NCBI RefSeq assembly: GCF_001043005.1
Contig: NZ_JYKZ01000014.1
Coordinates: forward strand, 1 to 64,000
DNA from: Pseudomonas psychrophila
GTDB lineage: Bacteria > Pseudomonadota > Gammaproteobacteria > Pseudomonadales > Pseudomonadaceae
Direction of reading: 5' to 3'
Length of the DNA: 64,000 bases
Position 1 is the first letter of the stretch; every line of letters starts with the position of its first letter. The position numbers and the translations under genes are program-made. This document shows, one piece after another, positions 26,294 to 35,130 of this stretch. The notes under the pieces are model-generated. The model made no database searches. It was given only the letters and a program-made list of their open reading frames with translations, and had not been told where the DNA came from.

Positions 26294-26380
26294 TGTGGGA
26301 GCGGGCTTGCTCGCGATGCAGACGATGCGGTCTGTCAGGCAAAATGCGGTAAGACCATCGCGAGCAAGCCCGCTCCCACA
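26294..26380. repeat. REP pair (GGGCTTGCTC class)
   Basis: Arms TGTGGGAGCGGGCTTGCTCG-CGAT at 26294-26317 and the complement at 26357-26380. It lies directly after the LysR gene and before the phosphonate transporter promoter. Confidence 0.92.
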
Positions 26381-26421
26381 ATGACCCTGCACCCATACCC
26401 AAATCCACCAATACCACTATC

Positions 26422-26442
26422 GGCAGCTTTGGCCTTGCTGCC
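26422..26442. promoter_or_regulatory. Dyad upstream of the phosphonate operon
   Basis: GGCAGC (26422-26427) and GCTGCC (26437-26442) are exact inverted halves, nine bases apart, 59 bases before the ATPase start. Position and size suit an operator for the adjacent LysR regulator, but a LysR T-N11-A core was not clearly resolved. Confidence 0.35.
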
Positions 26443-26500
26443 ACATCTTGTACGCATTGCGTCTCTAGGATGGCCCCCATCTGCTTGATGAGGTGCATCC

Positions 26501-27577
26501 ATGAACAGCTCGAACGCAACCGCTTTGACCCAACCCGGCGTACCGATGAGGGTGCGTAATGTCAGCAAGCGCTTTGGCGCCTTTACCGCGCTGGACAACG
26601 TCTCGCTGGACGTGGCCGCAGGCGAGCTGGTGTGTCTGCTTGGGCCTTCCGGCTGCGGCAAGACCACACTGCTGCGCTGCATTGCGGGGCTTGAGCGTCA
26701 GGACGACGGCGCGCTGTATCTGGGTTCGCGCGATGTGTCTGAACTTGCGCCTCAAGCCCGGGACTACGGGATTCTGTTCCAGTCCTACGCGCTATTTCCC
26801 AACCTGACCGTTGAAGCCAACATTGCCTACGGCCTGGCGGGCAGCCATCGCGATGTGGTGCGCAAGCGGGTTGGCGACATGCTGGAACTCGTGGGCCTGA
26901 TCGGCAGTGAAAAGAAATTCCCGGGGCAATTGTCCGGCGGCCAGCAACAGCGAGTTGCCCTGGCCCGCGCCTTGGCACCATCGCCGTCCTTGCTGTTGCT
27001 CGACGAACCGATGTCGGCACTGGATGCCCGTGTGCGTGAGCACTTGTGTACCGAGCTGCGCCAACTGCAGCGCAGCCTGGGGATCACCACGCTGATGGTC
27101 ACCCACAACCAGGACGAGGCCATGTTGATGGCCGACCGCATTGCCGTGATGAATAACGGCAAGGTCGAGCAATACGCCACTCCGCAAGAAATCTACGACA
27201 AGCCCGCCACTCCGTTTGTGGCCGAGTTTGTGGGGCAGGGCAACTGGCTACCGTTTCAACGCAACAGCGCCAGCCACGCTCAGGTCGGCGGGATGAACAT
27301 GCGCCTGGCAGACGATGCCGGGCGTGCTTCATCGGGCCGTCTGTTTTGCCGTCCCGAAGCTATCAGCGTCAACCCGGTGCTGCATCAGGAAAACCTGTTC
27401 CCGGCGCGAGTGCGAGAAATCACCTTTCTGGGCAACCGGTGCCGCATGAGTTTTGAACTCAACCACTTGCCGGGCCATGCACTGACTGCCGAAGTCGGCA
27501 GCCAGGACTTGCCACGCCTTGGCGCCCCGGACATTTTTGTCGCCCTGCCGCCGGGCAGCCTGCAGGTGTTTGCCTGA
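26501..27577 (+). CDS. 2-Aminoethylphosphonate-type ABC transporter ATP-binding protein
   Basis: 358 residues. Walker A GPSGCGKT at residues 48-55, signature LSGGQ at 144-148, Walker B LLLLDEP near 164-170, and a C-terminal TOBE-like region (VGQGNWLPFQRN onward). This is the spermidine/iron-like (PotA/FbpC) ATPase branch used by the putative aminoethylphosphonate importers of proteobacteria. It opens the transporter operon; the permease starts one base after its stop. Assignment to phosphonate rests on the two catabolic genes downstream. Confidence 0.85.
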   Translation: MNSSNATALTQPGVPMRVRNVSKRFGAFTALDNVSLDVAAGELVCLLGPSGCGKTTLLRCIAGLERQDDGALYLGSRDVSELAPQARDYGILFQSYALFPNLTVEANIAYGLAGSHRDVVRKRVGDMLELVGLIGSEKKFPGQLSGGQQQRVALARALAPSPSLLLLDEPMSALDARVREHLCTELRQLQRSLGITTLMVTHNQDEAMLMADRIAVMNNGKVEQYATPQEIYDKPATPFVAEFVGQGNWLPFQRNSASHAQVGGMNMRLADDAGRASSGRLFCRPEAISVNPVLHQENLFPARVREITFLGNRCRMSFELNHLPGHALTAEVGSQDLPRLGAPDIFVALPPGSLQVFA

Positions 27578-27578
27578 G

Positions 27579-29303
27579 ATGGCCGGCCAATTGACCTTGC
27601 CGTTACCCGGCAAAGTGACCCGCAAAATCTCGAAGGCGGAGCGTGGTGACCGCATCTTCGTCGTGGGCGGCAAGCTGCTGTTACTGCTGCTATTGGGCGT
27701 CGCGGTGCTGATGCCGTTGCTGGCGATCTTCTGGCGCGGGTTCAGCGCTGAAGATGGCCAGGGCGGCGGTTGGATCGCCGCCCGGGAGCTGGTCACCAGC
27801 GAAAATTTTCACTGGTTGGTGGGCAATAGCCTCAAGGTTGCGCTGAGCGTCGCGGCAATTGTCGTACCGTTGGCTTACCTGTTTGCCTACGCCCTGCAAC
27901 GCACCATGATCCCCGGCAAACGTATCTGGCGCGGGATGTCGCTGTTGCCGCTGATGGCTCCGTCGATGTTGCCGGGCATTGCGCTGGTTTACCTGTTTGG
28001 CAACCAAGGCATGTTGCGCGGGCTGATTTCGGACAACATCTACGGCTTCTGGGGGATCGTGCTCGGTGAAGTGATTTATACCTTCCCTCACGCGTTGATG
28101 ATTTTGCTGTCGGCCTTGTCGCTGGCAGATGCGCGCTTGTTTGACGCGGCATCGAGCATGGGCGCCGGGCCCTTCAAGGCCTTTCGCAGCATCACCTGGC
28201 CGGGCACCAAACAGGCGGTGTTCGCCGCGTTCTGTCTGGTATTCACCCTGACCATCACCGATTTTGGTGTGCCCGTTGTAGTGGGCGGCGACTATCAAGT
28301 GCTGGCGCTGGAAGCCTACAAAGCCGTGGTCGGTCAGCAGCAATTCGGTCGCGGTGCGCTGATCGGCATGGTCTTGCTACTGCCTGCGCTGTTCAGCTTC
28401 GGGGTCGATGCCTGGCTGCGCCGCCAGCATGGCGACTCCATGAGCGGCCGCGCCCAAGTGTTCAAGCCAGTGCCTTCCAAAGTGCGTGACCGCTGCTACC
28501 TGACCATCGTGCTGCTGATCTGCGCCATTTTGCTGCTGGTATTCGGCATGGCGGTGTACTCGTCGCTGGTCAAGTTCTGGCCGTACAACCTGTCCTTGTC
28601 GCTCAACCACTACCAATTCAACGACACGGCCGGTGGTGGCTGGCTGGCTTATCGCAACAGCGTGACCATGGCGGTGTGCACGGCCTTGATCGGCAGTGCA
28701 GTGATCTTCACCGGTGCCTACCTGATGGAGAAAACCAAGGGCCAGAAAGGACTCAACCTGGCCCTGCACATGCTCAGCTTTGTGCCGATGGCGGTGCCCG
28801 GCCTGGTGCTTGGCCTGGGCTACGTGTTCTTTTTCAACTTGCCCGGCAACCCGCTTCACGTGCTCTACGGCACCATGACTCTGCTGGTGGTGTGCACCAT
28901 TGCTCACTATTTGACCACCGCCCAAATGACCGCCACGACGGCACTGCGTCAGCTCGATGGCGAATTCGAAGCCGCCGCGCTGTCGCTCAAAGCACCCCTG
29001 TATCGCCATTTCTGGCGCGTCACCGTACCGATCTGCCTGCCGGCGCTGCTGGACATCATCCGCTACCTGTTTGTCTCGGCGATGACCACCGTGTCAGCGG
29101 CGATCTTCCTCTACAGCCCCGACACCATCCTGGCGGCGGTGGCGGTACTGAACATGGACGACGCCGGCAACGTTGGCGGCGCGGCGGCCATGTCGACCCT
29201 GATCCTGTTCACCTCGGTAGGTGTGTCCCTGCTGCTGGCCTGGGCTTCACGCGGGTTGCTGCGTCGCTCCCAGGCCTGGCGCCAGGGCGCTCCGGCTCAA
29301 TGA
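27579..29303 (+). CDS. 2-Aminoethylphosphonate-type ABC transporter permease, double-length
   Basis: 574 residues from ATG 27579, one base after the ATPase stop. About twelve helices in two homologous halves, each with a permease coupling loop (DAASSMGAGPFKAFRSITWP and EAAALSLKAPLYRHFWRVTV). One polypeptide therefore forms the whole channel, as in FbpB-type and the putative aminoethylphosphonate permeases. The binding protein follows after 47 bases. Confidence 0.87.
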   Translation: MAGQLTLPLPGKVTRKISKAERGDRIFVVGGKLLLLLLLGVAVLMPLLAIFWRGFSAEDGQGGGWIAARELVTSENFHWLVGNSLKVALSVAAIVVPLAYLFAYALQRTMIPGKRIWRGMSLLPLMAPSMLPGIALVYLFGNQGMLRGLISDNIYGFWGIVLGEVIYTFPHALMILLSALSLADARLFDAASSMGAGPFKAFRSITWPGTKQAVFAAFCLVFTLTITDFGVPVVVGGDYQVLALEAYKAVVGQQQFGRGALIGMVLLLPALFSFGVDAWLRRQHGDSMSGRAQVFKPVPSKVRDRCYLTIVLLICAILLLVFGMAVYSSLVKFWPYNLSLSLNHYQFNDTAGGGWLAYRNSVTMAVCTALIGSAVIFTGAYLMEKTKGQKGLNLALHMLSFVPMAVPGLVLGLGYVFFFNLPGNPLHVLYGTMTLLVVCTIAHYLTTAQMTATTALRQLDGEFEAAALSLKAPLYRHFWRVTVPICLPALLDIIRYLFVSAMTTVSAAIFLYSPDTILAAVAVLNMDDAGNVGGAAAMSTLILFTSVGVSLLLAWASRGLLRRSQAWRQGAPAQ

Positions 29304-29350
29304 TTCGTGCCCTCTCAATCCTGCCCCTACAACCATAAAGGAACCGCACC

Positions 29351-30373
29351 ATGTTCAAGCCACTTGCTCTTGCCGCTGCTGTCCTCACCGCTTTTAGCTT
29401 CAATGCGTTTGCTGCCAAAACCGAGCTGACCGTGTACACGGCCCTCGAAGCCGAGCAGCTCAAGACCTATAAGCAGGCTTTCGAGAAGGCCAACCCGGAC
29501 GTTGAGATCAAGTGGGTGCGCGATTCCACGGGCATCATCACGGCCAAGCTGCTGGCCGAGAAAGCCCGCCCACAAGCCGATGCCGTCTGGGGCCTGGCGG
29601 CTTCCAGCCTGGCGATTCTGGATCAGCAAGGCATGCTGCAAAGCTACGCCCCCAAAGACCTGGCCAAGATTGGCGCCAACTATCGCGATACGGCCAATCC
29701 GCCCGCCTGGGTGGGGATGGACGTGTGGGCCGCGACTATTTGCTTCAACACCATCGAAGCCGAGAAGCAGGGCCTGACCAAGCCGGTGAGCTGGCAAGAC
29801 CTGACCAAGCCTGAGTACAAGGGCAAGATCGTCATGCCTAACCCGGCTTCGTCCGGCACCGGTTTTCTGGACGTAAGTGCGTGGCTGCAGACCTTCGGCG
29901 AGAAGCAGGGCTGGCAGTACATGGACGACTTGCACCAGAACATCGGCCAGTACGTCCACTCGGGCTCCAAGCCGTGCAAGCTGGCGGCCTCGGGTGAGTT
30001 CCCGATCGGTATTTCGTTTGAATACCCGGCCGTGCAGCTCAAGCGCCAGGGCGCACCGCTGGACATCGTGTTACCAAAAGAAGGCCTGGGCTGGGAAATC
30101 GAAGCCACTGCCGTGATCAAAGGCACGCCGCATGAAGAGGCAGCCAAAAAACTGGCTGACTTCTCCGCCAGCCCGGCAGCGATGGAGCTTTATAAAGAAA
30201 ATTTTGCGGTACTCGCTCAGCCGGGCATCGCCAAGCCACAAACCGAACTGCCAGCCGACTACGAGCAACGCCTGATCAAAAACGACTTCGCCTGGGCCTC
30301 CAAGAACCGCGACAGCATTCTGGCCGAATGGCGCAAGCGCTATGACGGCAAGTCCGAGAAAGCGGCGCAGTAG
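29351..30373 (+). CDS. 2-Aminoethylphosphonate-type periplasmic binding protein
   Basis: 340 residues. The signal peptide MFKPLALAAAVLTAFSFNAF ends at Ala-Ala, then AKTELTVYTALEAEQLKTY, the start of a type 2 (FbpA/ThiB-like) binding fold. Conserved blocks VRDSTGIITAKLLAEK and NPASSGTGFLDVSAWLQ occur in the family annotated as aminoethylphosphonate binders. AAAGGA lies upstream. A REP pair follows the gene and separates it from the oxidoreductase, which may lower expression of the enzymes relative to the abundant binding protein. Confidence 0.85.
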   Translation: MFKPLALAAAVLTAFSFNAFAAKTELTVYTALEAEQLKTYKQAFEKANPDVEIKWVRDSTGIITAKLLAEKARPQADAVWGLAASSLAILDQQGMLQSYAPKDLAKIGANYRDTANPPAWVGMDVWAATICFNTIEAEKQGLTKPVSWQDLTKPEYKGKIVMPNPASSGTGFLDVSAWLQTFGEKQGWQYMDDLHQNIGQYVHSGSKPCKLAASGEFPIGISFEYPAVQLKRQGAPLDIVLPKEGLGWEIEATAVIKGTPHEEAAKKLADFSASPAAMELYKENFAVLAQPGIAKPQTELPADYEQRLIKNDFAWASKNRDSILAEWRKRYDGKSEKAAQ

Positions 30374-30393
30374 TTTTATAGCCACAAAAGACC

Positions 30394-30480
30394 TGTGGGA
30401 GCGGGCTTGCCCGCGATTGGATCGCTGCGGTTGGACAGCCGCACCGCGGCGTTTGTATCGCGAGCAAGCCCGCTCCCACA
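30394..30480. repeat. REP pair within the phosphonate cluster
   Basis: GGGCTTGC-class arms at both ends of an 87-base element; the first arm reads GGGCTTGCCCGCGA, a one-base variant of the usual GCTCGCGA. It lies between the binding-protein gene and the FAD oxidoreductase gene. Confidence 0.92.
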
Positions 30481-30512
30481 AGGGAAGTGAAGTTGCCCTT
30501 CAGGACATCGTG

Positions 30513-31640
30513 ATGACTCAACCAATCCTTATCGTCGGCGCTGGCATTCTGGGCTTGTCCCATGCCTACGCCGCTGCAAGACGCGGGCTCAAGGTGCGCG
30601 TATTCGAACGCACCGCTACGCCCTTGGGTGCGTCGGTGCGCAACTTTGGCCAGGCGCTGGTCACCGGCCAGCCACCCGGCGTGATGCTCGACCTGGCCCG
30701 GGCCAGCCGCCCTATTTGGGCCGATTGGGCGCAGCGCGCGGGTTTTGACCTCAAGCGTAATGGCTCATACCTGTTCGCTCGAACCGAAGCCGAAGAACAC
30801 TTGCTGGATGCTTTCTGCCAAGGCCGCGCCCGTGAATTTGGCTATCGCGTCGAACTCTTGCGCGGTGCAGAAATGGACGCGCTGTACGGCGGTCAATTCA
30901 GCCATCACCGTGCCGCACTGCATGGGCTTGACGACCAGCAGGTCTATTCACGGGAAGCCATTGCGGCATTGATTGCGTATTTGCAGCGTGACTTGGGTGT
31001 CGAGTTTCATTTTTCGACCCTGGTGCGCGATGTCGAGCCCGGTCAGGTCCACACCACGGCGGGGAGCTTCAAGGGCTCGCACGTGATTGTGTGCTCGGGT
31101 CACGATTACCTGACGTTGCTGGCTGAGCCGCTGGCCAAACTCAGTCCGCAGATTTGCCGCCTGCAAATGCTGCGCGTGCGACCCAAGGTCGATTTGAAGC
31201 TGCAACACGCCCTGCTGACCGGGCTGAGCTGTGTCCATTACGGTGCCTTTGCCGACTTGCCGCAAGCCGCGGCGGTGCAGGATGAAATCCTGCGAGGCAG
31301 CCCCCATCTGGATCAGCACGGCATTCATCTGTTGGTCAGTCCAACGCCTTATGGTGATCTTATCGTCGGCGATTCTCACGATTACGGTCGCGATCCGTCA
31401 CCCTTTAATGGTGAACAGGTCGATAACTGGATGCTGCAACTCTGCGAAGAAACCCTGGGCTGTGAAGTCAGGGTGGTCGAGCGCTGGCAGGGCGTCTATG
31501 GTGCGAAAGGAGCCAAGCCGTTCTCCTGGTTGGAGGTGGCGCCGGGTTTGAATGCGGCGCTGATGCACACAGGTGTGGGCATGAGCGTGGGCCCGGCAAT
31601 GGCCGAGGGCAATATCGCCCGGATGCTGGAGGAGAGGTGA
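30513..31640 (+). CDS. FAD-dependent oxidoreductase of the phosphonate-associated TIGR03364 type
   Basis: 375 residues from ATG 30513 (AGGA seven bases upstream); the longer reading translates the REP pair. It has the N-terminal FAD Rossmann motif ILIVGAGILGLSHAYAAARR, a DAO-type middle and a C-terminal HTGVGMSVGPAMAEGNIARM. This branch of the glycine/D-amino-acid oxidase fold recurs next to phosphonate transporters and HD oxygenases. A plausible reaction is oxidative deamination or N-dealkylation of an aminophosphonate. The stop overlaps the HD gene as TGATG, so the two enzymes are translationally coupled. Confidence 0.85.
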   Translation: MTQPILIVGAGILGLSHAYAAARRGLKVRVFERTATPLGASVRNFGQALVTGQPPGVMLDLARASRPIWADWAQRAGFDLKRNGSYLFARTEAEEHLLDAFCQGRAREFGYRVELLRGAEMDALYGGQFSHHRAALHGLDDQQVYSREAIAALIAYLQRDLGVEFHFSTLVRDVEPGQVHTTAGSFKGSHVIVCSGHDYLTLLAEPLAKLSPQICRLQMLRVRPKVDLKLQHALLTGLSCVHYGAFADLPQAAAVQDEILRGSPHLDQHGIHLLVSPTPYGDLIVGDSHDYGRDPSPFNGEQVDNWMLQLCEETLGCEVRVVERWQGVYGAKGAKPFSWLEVAPGLNAALMHTGVGMSVGPAMAEGNIARMLEER

Positions 31641-32197
31641 TGACACACGCACAGCAAGTGGTTGAAGACATTTTTGGTTTGTATCAGCAATACGGCACAG
31701 ACGATTACATCGGCGAGCCGGTGTCGCAAATCGAGCATATGTCCCAGGCCGCGCAGCTTGCGTTGGATGAGGGCTGCGATGATGAAGTGATCCTGGCGGC
31801 GTTCTTTCACGATATTGGGCACTTCTGTGTCAATGATGCAAAGAACATGGGCGGATATGGTGTGGTCAGCCATGAGTTGGTGGGCGCCCGCTATTTGCGC
31901 CGTGCAGGCTTCAGTGAACGACTGGCCAAGCTGGTGGAGTATCACGTGCAGGCCAAGCGCTACCTGACTTTGCGGCAACCAGGCTATTACGACCTGCTGA
32001 GTGAAGCCAGTATCCGCACGCTGGGGTATCAGGGCGGAGTGATGAGCGAGGCCGAGGCGGATGCATTCGAGCAAGATCCGCTGTGTGCGTTGAGCCTGCG
32101 CATGCGGGTCTGGGATGAGCAGGCCAAGGAAATGCACGTGCCACTGATCGACCTGCAACTCCTCAAGAACAAGGCCGTCCGCCTGTTAGAGGCTTAA
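31640..32197 (+). CDS. HD-domain diiron oxygenase, phosphonate-associated (PhnZ/TmpB-like)
   Basis: 185 residues. All ligands expected for a mixed-valent diiron HD oxygenase are present: H33 (QIEHM), H57-D58 (FFHDIGH), H78 (VVSHE), H102 (VEYHVQ) and D159 (RVWDEQ). Y23 and E26 (YIGEP) match the tyrosine-glutamate lid pair of PhnZ, and K106 lies where PhnZ binds the phosphonate. Known relatives split the C-P bond of 1-hydroxy-2-aminoalkyl phosphonates with O2, giving phosphate and an amino acid. Here the usual 2-oxoglutarate hydroxylase partner is absent and a FAD enzyme is coupled instead. Confidence 0.88.
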   Translation: MTHAQQVVEDIFGLYQQYGTDDYIGEPVSQIEHMSQAAQLALDEGCDDEVILAAFFHDIGHFCVNDAKNMGGYGVVSHELVGARYLRRAGFSERLAKLVEYHVQAKRYLTLRQPGYYDLLSEASIRTLGYQGGVMSEAEADAFEQDPLCALSLRMRVWDEQAKEMHVPLIDLQLLKNKAVRLLEA

Positions 32198-32208
32198 GCA
32201 CCCATTCT

Positions 32209-32283
32209 TGTGGGAGCGAGCCTGCTCGCGAAAAAAACGACGCGGTGTATCAGCGATCCAATCGCGAGCAGGCTCGCTCCCAC
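32209..32283. repeat. REP pair (GAGCCTGCTC class)
   Basis: Arms GTGGGAGCGAGCCTGCTCGC and its complement enclose a spacer of about 30 bases. It lies between the convergent HD gene and the DUF3482 gene. Confidence 0.9.
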
Positions 32284-32300
32284 GGGGGTTGAGTCGGTAC

Positions 32301-33665
32301 TTAGATCTGCCCGGCCAACGCCTCGATCTGCTCCTGGCGCTCAGCCTGGTTCAGCTTCGGATGCGGGTTCAGAGACGACCATTGCGGGTGCGCACGGGCT
32401 TTGTTCAGGGCTTCGGGCAATTTGCCCTCGCGCCAGGTTTTGTCCTGTGGGGTGGCGACCTTGATGCTGTCGACAGCGGCATGCCCGCGGGCATTGAGGG
32501 CGTGCAGCAATTGCCGTTGGCGCAAGGCCAGCAGGCGCAGCACGCTGTCGTCCACGGTCAATTCACGCTGGCCCTTGAGTTTGCCCAGCAAGCGGCTGCC
32601 ATAGCTGCGTGCGGTCTGCAGCGCACCGCCGGCAATGGCGCCGGCCAGTGCGGCCGCACCCAGGGTCAGGCCACCGACCATCAGGTCCACACCGGCCCCG
32701 GCCGCCGCGCCTGCAGCAATCCCGCTACCAACCCGCACACCCAGTTGCTTGAGGGTCTCAGGGTTGAACAAGTCATCGCCCCAACGTCCGTCGAGCAACG
32801 GCAAATCACTGGCCGCCGCATCGCTGGTACGAAAGCCATACAGTTTGAGCATGGCTTCAACGCAGCGCTGCTCACGCTGGCGGATCGCTTCACGCAGTTG
32901 CTGGATGGCCTGTTGTTCGGCGGCTTTTTCGCTGACTACGCTGCGACGGCACGCGGCGCAGTCGATCAATAATTCGGCGATCAAGCGCAGCGCACTGTGC
33001 TTGCGGGCTTCACGTTGAGCCTCCTGGTCTGTAATCAGTCGCTGCAACGCCTCCCGTGAATGCTCCAGCAGCAGGGCCAGGCTTTCATACAAGCGGCGCT
33101 CGCCATCTTCGGGCGGGGCCACGCTGTCAAACCGTACCAGTGCATGTAAACCGAGGCGTGCTAGGGCTTCGCGCCACTCCGGTTCGCGATGCTGCGGGCT
33201 GCTGACAAAATTGAGTACCGGCAGCAGCGGCCTGCCGCAACTGGCCAGCACACTGAGTTCGTCGCGGTACTTGGCCAGTACCGGCTCGCGGGCGTCGATC
33301 ACATACAACCCCGCGTCCGATGCCAGCAGTTGGCGCAGTACCTTGGCCTCCTGCTCGAAACGCTGGCGCGCCTCACTGCCTTCGAGAAACCGCGCCACCC
33401 GCGCGGGGCCATCCAGGCGTTCGCCGGGGTGGTCGAGGCGTTCCAGGTAGTCGAGCAGGGCGATGGCATCTTCAAGCCCCGGCGTGTCGTAGAGCTCCAG
33501 CAGGGGCTCGCCGTCTACCGATAATCGCGCACCTTCGACATGGCGCGTGGTGCTGGGGCGATGGGACACTTCGCCAAAGCCGACATCCCGGGTCAGGGTG
33601 CGCAGCAATGAGGTTTTGCCGACGTTGGTGTGGCCGACTACGGCCAGCGTGAGTGGCTTAGTCAT
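32301..33665 (-). CDS. GTPase with DUF3482 domain
   Basis: 454 residues. The N-terminal GTPase domain shows P-loop VVGHTNVGKTSLL (residues 9-21), switch region RPSTTRHVEGARL and G3 LYDTPGLED; the base-recognition motif is degenerate (LPVLNFVSS). The C-terminal half contains a glycine/alanine-rich hydrophobic stretch (SGIAAGAAAGAGVDLMVGGL) that looks membrane-inserting, as in Era/dynamin-like membrane GTPases. It overlaps the DUF2868 gene by eight bases; the pair is usually found together. Function not established. Confidence 0.85.
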   Translation of the reverse strand: MTKPLTLAVVGHTNVGKTSLLRTLTRDVGFGEVSHRPSTTRHVEGARLSVDGEPLLELYDTPGLEDAIALLDYLERLDHPGERLDGPARVARFLEGSEARQRFEQEAKVLRQLLASDAGLYVIDAREPVLAKYRDELSVLASCGRPLLPVLNFVSSPQHREPEWREALARLGLHALVRFDSVAPPEDGERRLYESLALLLEHSREALQRLITDQEAQREARKHSALRLIAELLIDCAACRRSVVSEKAAEQQAIQQLREAIRQREQRCVEAMLKLYGFRTSDAAASDLPLLDGRWGDDLFNPETLKQLGVRVGSGIAAGAAAGAGVDLMVGGLTLGAAALAGAIAGGALQTARSYGSRLLGKLKGQRELTVDDSVLRLLALRQRQLLHALNARGHAAVDSIKVATPQDKTWREGKLPEALNKARAHPQWSSLNPHPKLNQAERQEQIEALAGQI

Positions 33666-35040
33666 GGCCTGTCTCCAGCCAGTTCAAGGGCGCGCTGGCG
33701 GCGAAAGGCAGCCCCAGTTGTTGCAGCGCGGTGTGCCAGTCGCCCAGGCGGTCGGCGTCCAGCGCCTGACCGGGCGGGGCTTGCAGCAGCCACACGCGGG
33801 TTTCGCTGGCACTGCGCGCCAACTCGCCGATCAGCGCCAGGCTGCCGCGATCCGGCGAGCGTCGCGGGTCGCAGGCAATGGCCAAGCGGGCCGGGGGAAA
33901 GCGGGTCATTTGTTCGAGCAGTTTTTGCCGGGACTCGCGACTGTCGAGAATGCCCGCGTCCTTGACCGTGGCAGGCAATTTGGGTGGCCACGGGTGCTGG
34001 TCGTCCAGCTCAATGGCCACGATCAATGCGCCATCGGTTTGCAGGTCGCTGTGCCCGGCCTGCACGTTGTGCAATTGCTCAGGTGCAATGTCGTTGACGC
34101 CCAGACGCTCACTGCTGGGCATCAGGCGTTCGCGCAACTGGCTGTAACCGGGCAAGTTGAGATCGAGCTGCAATGCGTTGCGTCCGCTTTTCCAGCGCCA
34201 CAGGCACAAGGCTGCCAGGAGCAGGCGTGGAATCACGCCGTAGATCAGCACCACGCCGACCAGCCAGACCGCCCATGCCTGGCGCACCAGTTCGTTGTTG
34301 TAGAGGCTGGTGTCGTTGCTGATGCGGATCATTTCCACGGTCGGTACGCCAAACCCCAGCCAGTGGGGCAGTGCGCCAAGGGCGCGGGTGGCGGCGACAA
34401 ATACGTCGGCACCGAGGATCGTGGTTTCCCAGATGAATCCGTAGCGGCGAGTAGCCATAAGCAACAGCATCATCGCCAGCGCGCTGAGCATCGCCAGCAG
34501 CCACAGGCCATTGACCAGTGTGCCGAGCGCCCATCGATTGAGTTTGCGTCGTTGCAACAACAACAATAATGCGGGGGCCAGTTGTGCGGCCTTGGCGTCA
34601 CGGGCGAGCTTTTCACTGAGCCACAACCACAGGCGGCCCAGGCTCGCGCCGTGGTTACCGGCAAACAGCAGACCCATCACCCAGCTCAATAGCAGGATCA
34701 GGTTGAGCCCCAGCAAACTGCCCAGTGCCCAGAACACATTGACCGGGGTTTGCCCGTCGCCCAGGGCCGCGAATGCAAGACCGGCGCCACTGAGTACGGC
34801 GAGTACCGCCAGCACCAACAGCGCCAGCCTTGCACCTTGCAACCAGTGCTGCATGGCACTGAGCAAACCATCCCGTTCGGCCAGCCACAGGGCGCGGTTT
34901 TGCAGGCGTGTGGATAAGTCGCCCGCCGAGGTTCGGGCACGGCGATTGGCTTCAAGGTCGTCCAGCGGGCCTGCGTGTTCTTCGCGCAGGCGCACGGTTT
35001 CGGTCAGCCAGAGGCGTTGTAAGGGGGAAAGTTGAGTCAC
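33658..35040 (-). CDS. DUF2868 membrane protein, partner of DUF3482 GTPase (GTG start)
   Basis: 460 residues from GTG 35040 (MTQLSPLQRLW); ATG 35052 four codons upstream is possible but has a poorer ribosome site. Four or more hydrophobic helices are visible between about residues 70 and 280 (LALLVLAVLAVLSGAGLAFA, NLILLLSWVMGLLFAG and others), followed by a soluble C-terminal domain. It overlaps the GTPase gene by eight bases. Together they resemble a membrane protein plus membrane-associated GTPase module of unknown role. It is divergent from folA across 90 bases. Confidence 0.82.
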   Translation of the reverse strand: MTQLSPLQRLWLTETVRLREEHAGPLDDLEANRRARTSAGDLSTRLQNRALWLAERDGLLSAMQHWLQGARLALLVLAVLAVLSGAGLAFAALGDGQTPVNVFWALGSLLGLNLILLLSWVMGLLFAGNHGASLGRLWLWLSEKLARDAKAAQLAPALLLLLQRRKLNRWALGTLVNGLWLLAMLSALAMMLLLMATRRYGFIWETTILGADVFVAATRALGALPHWLGFGVPTVEMIRISNDTSLYNNELVRQAWAVWLVGVVLIYGVIPRLLLAALCLWRWKSGRNALQLDLNLPGYSQLRERLMPSSERLGVNDIAPEQLHNVQAGHSDLQTDGALIVAIELDDQHPWPPKLPATVKDAGILDSRESRQKLLEQMTRFPPARLAIACDPRRSPDRGSLALIGELARSASETRVWLLQAPPGQALDADRLGDWHTALQQLGLPFAASAPLNWLETGHD

Positions 35041-35130
35041 GCGACATTCCATTCAAGTGAACAAAGAGCATAACCGCTGTTAGTCAGGCGGGGTACTGTC
35101 GGCGCGGGCCGCTCTGGTATCCTCGGCGCC

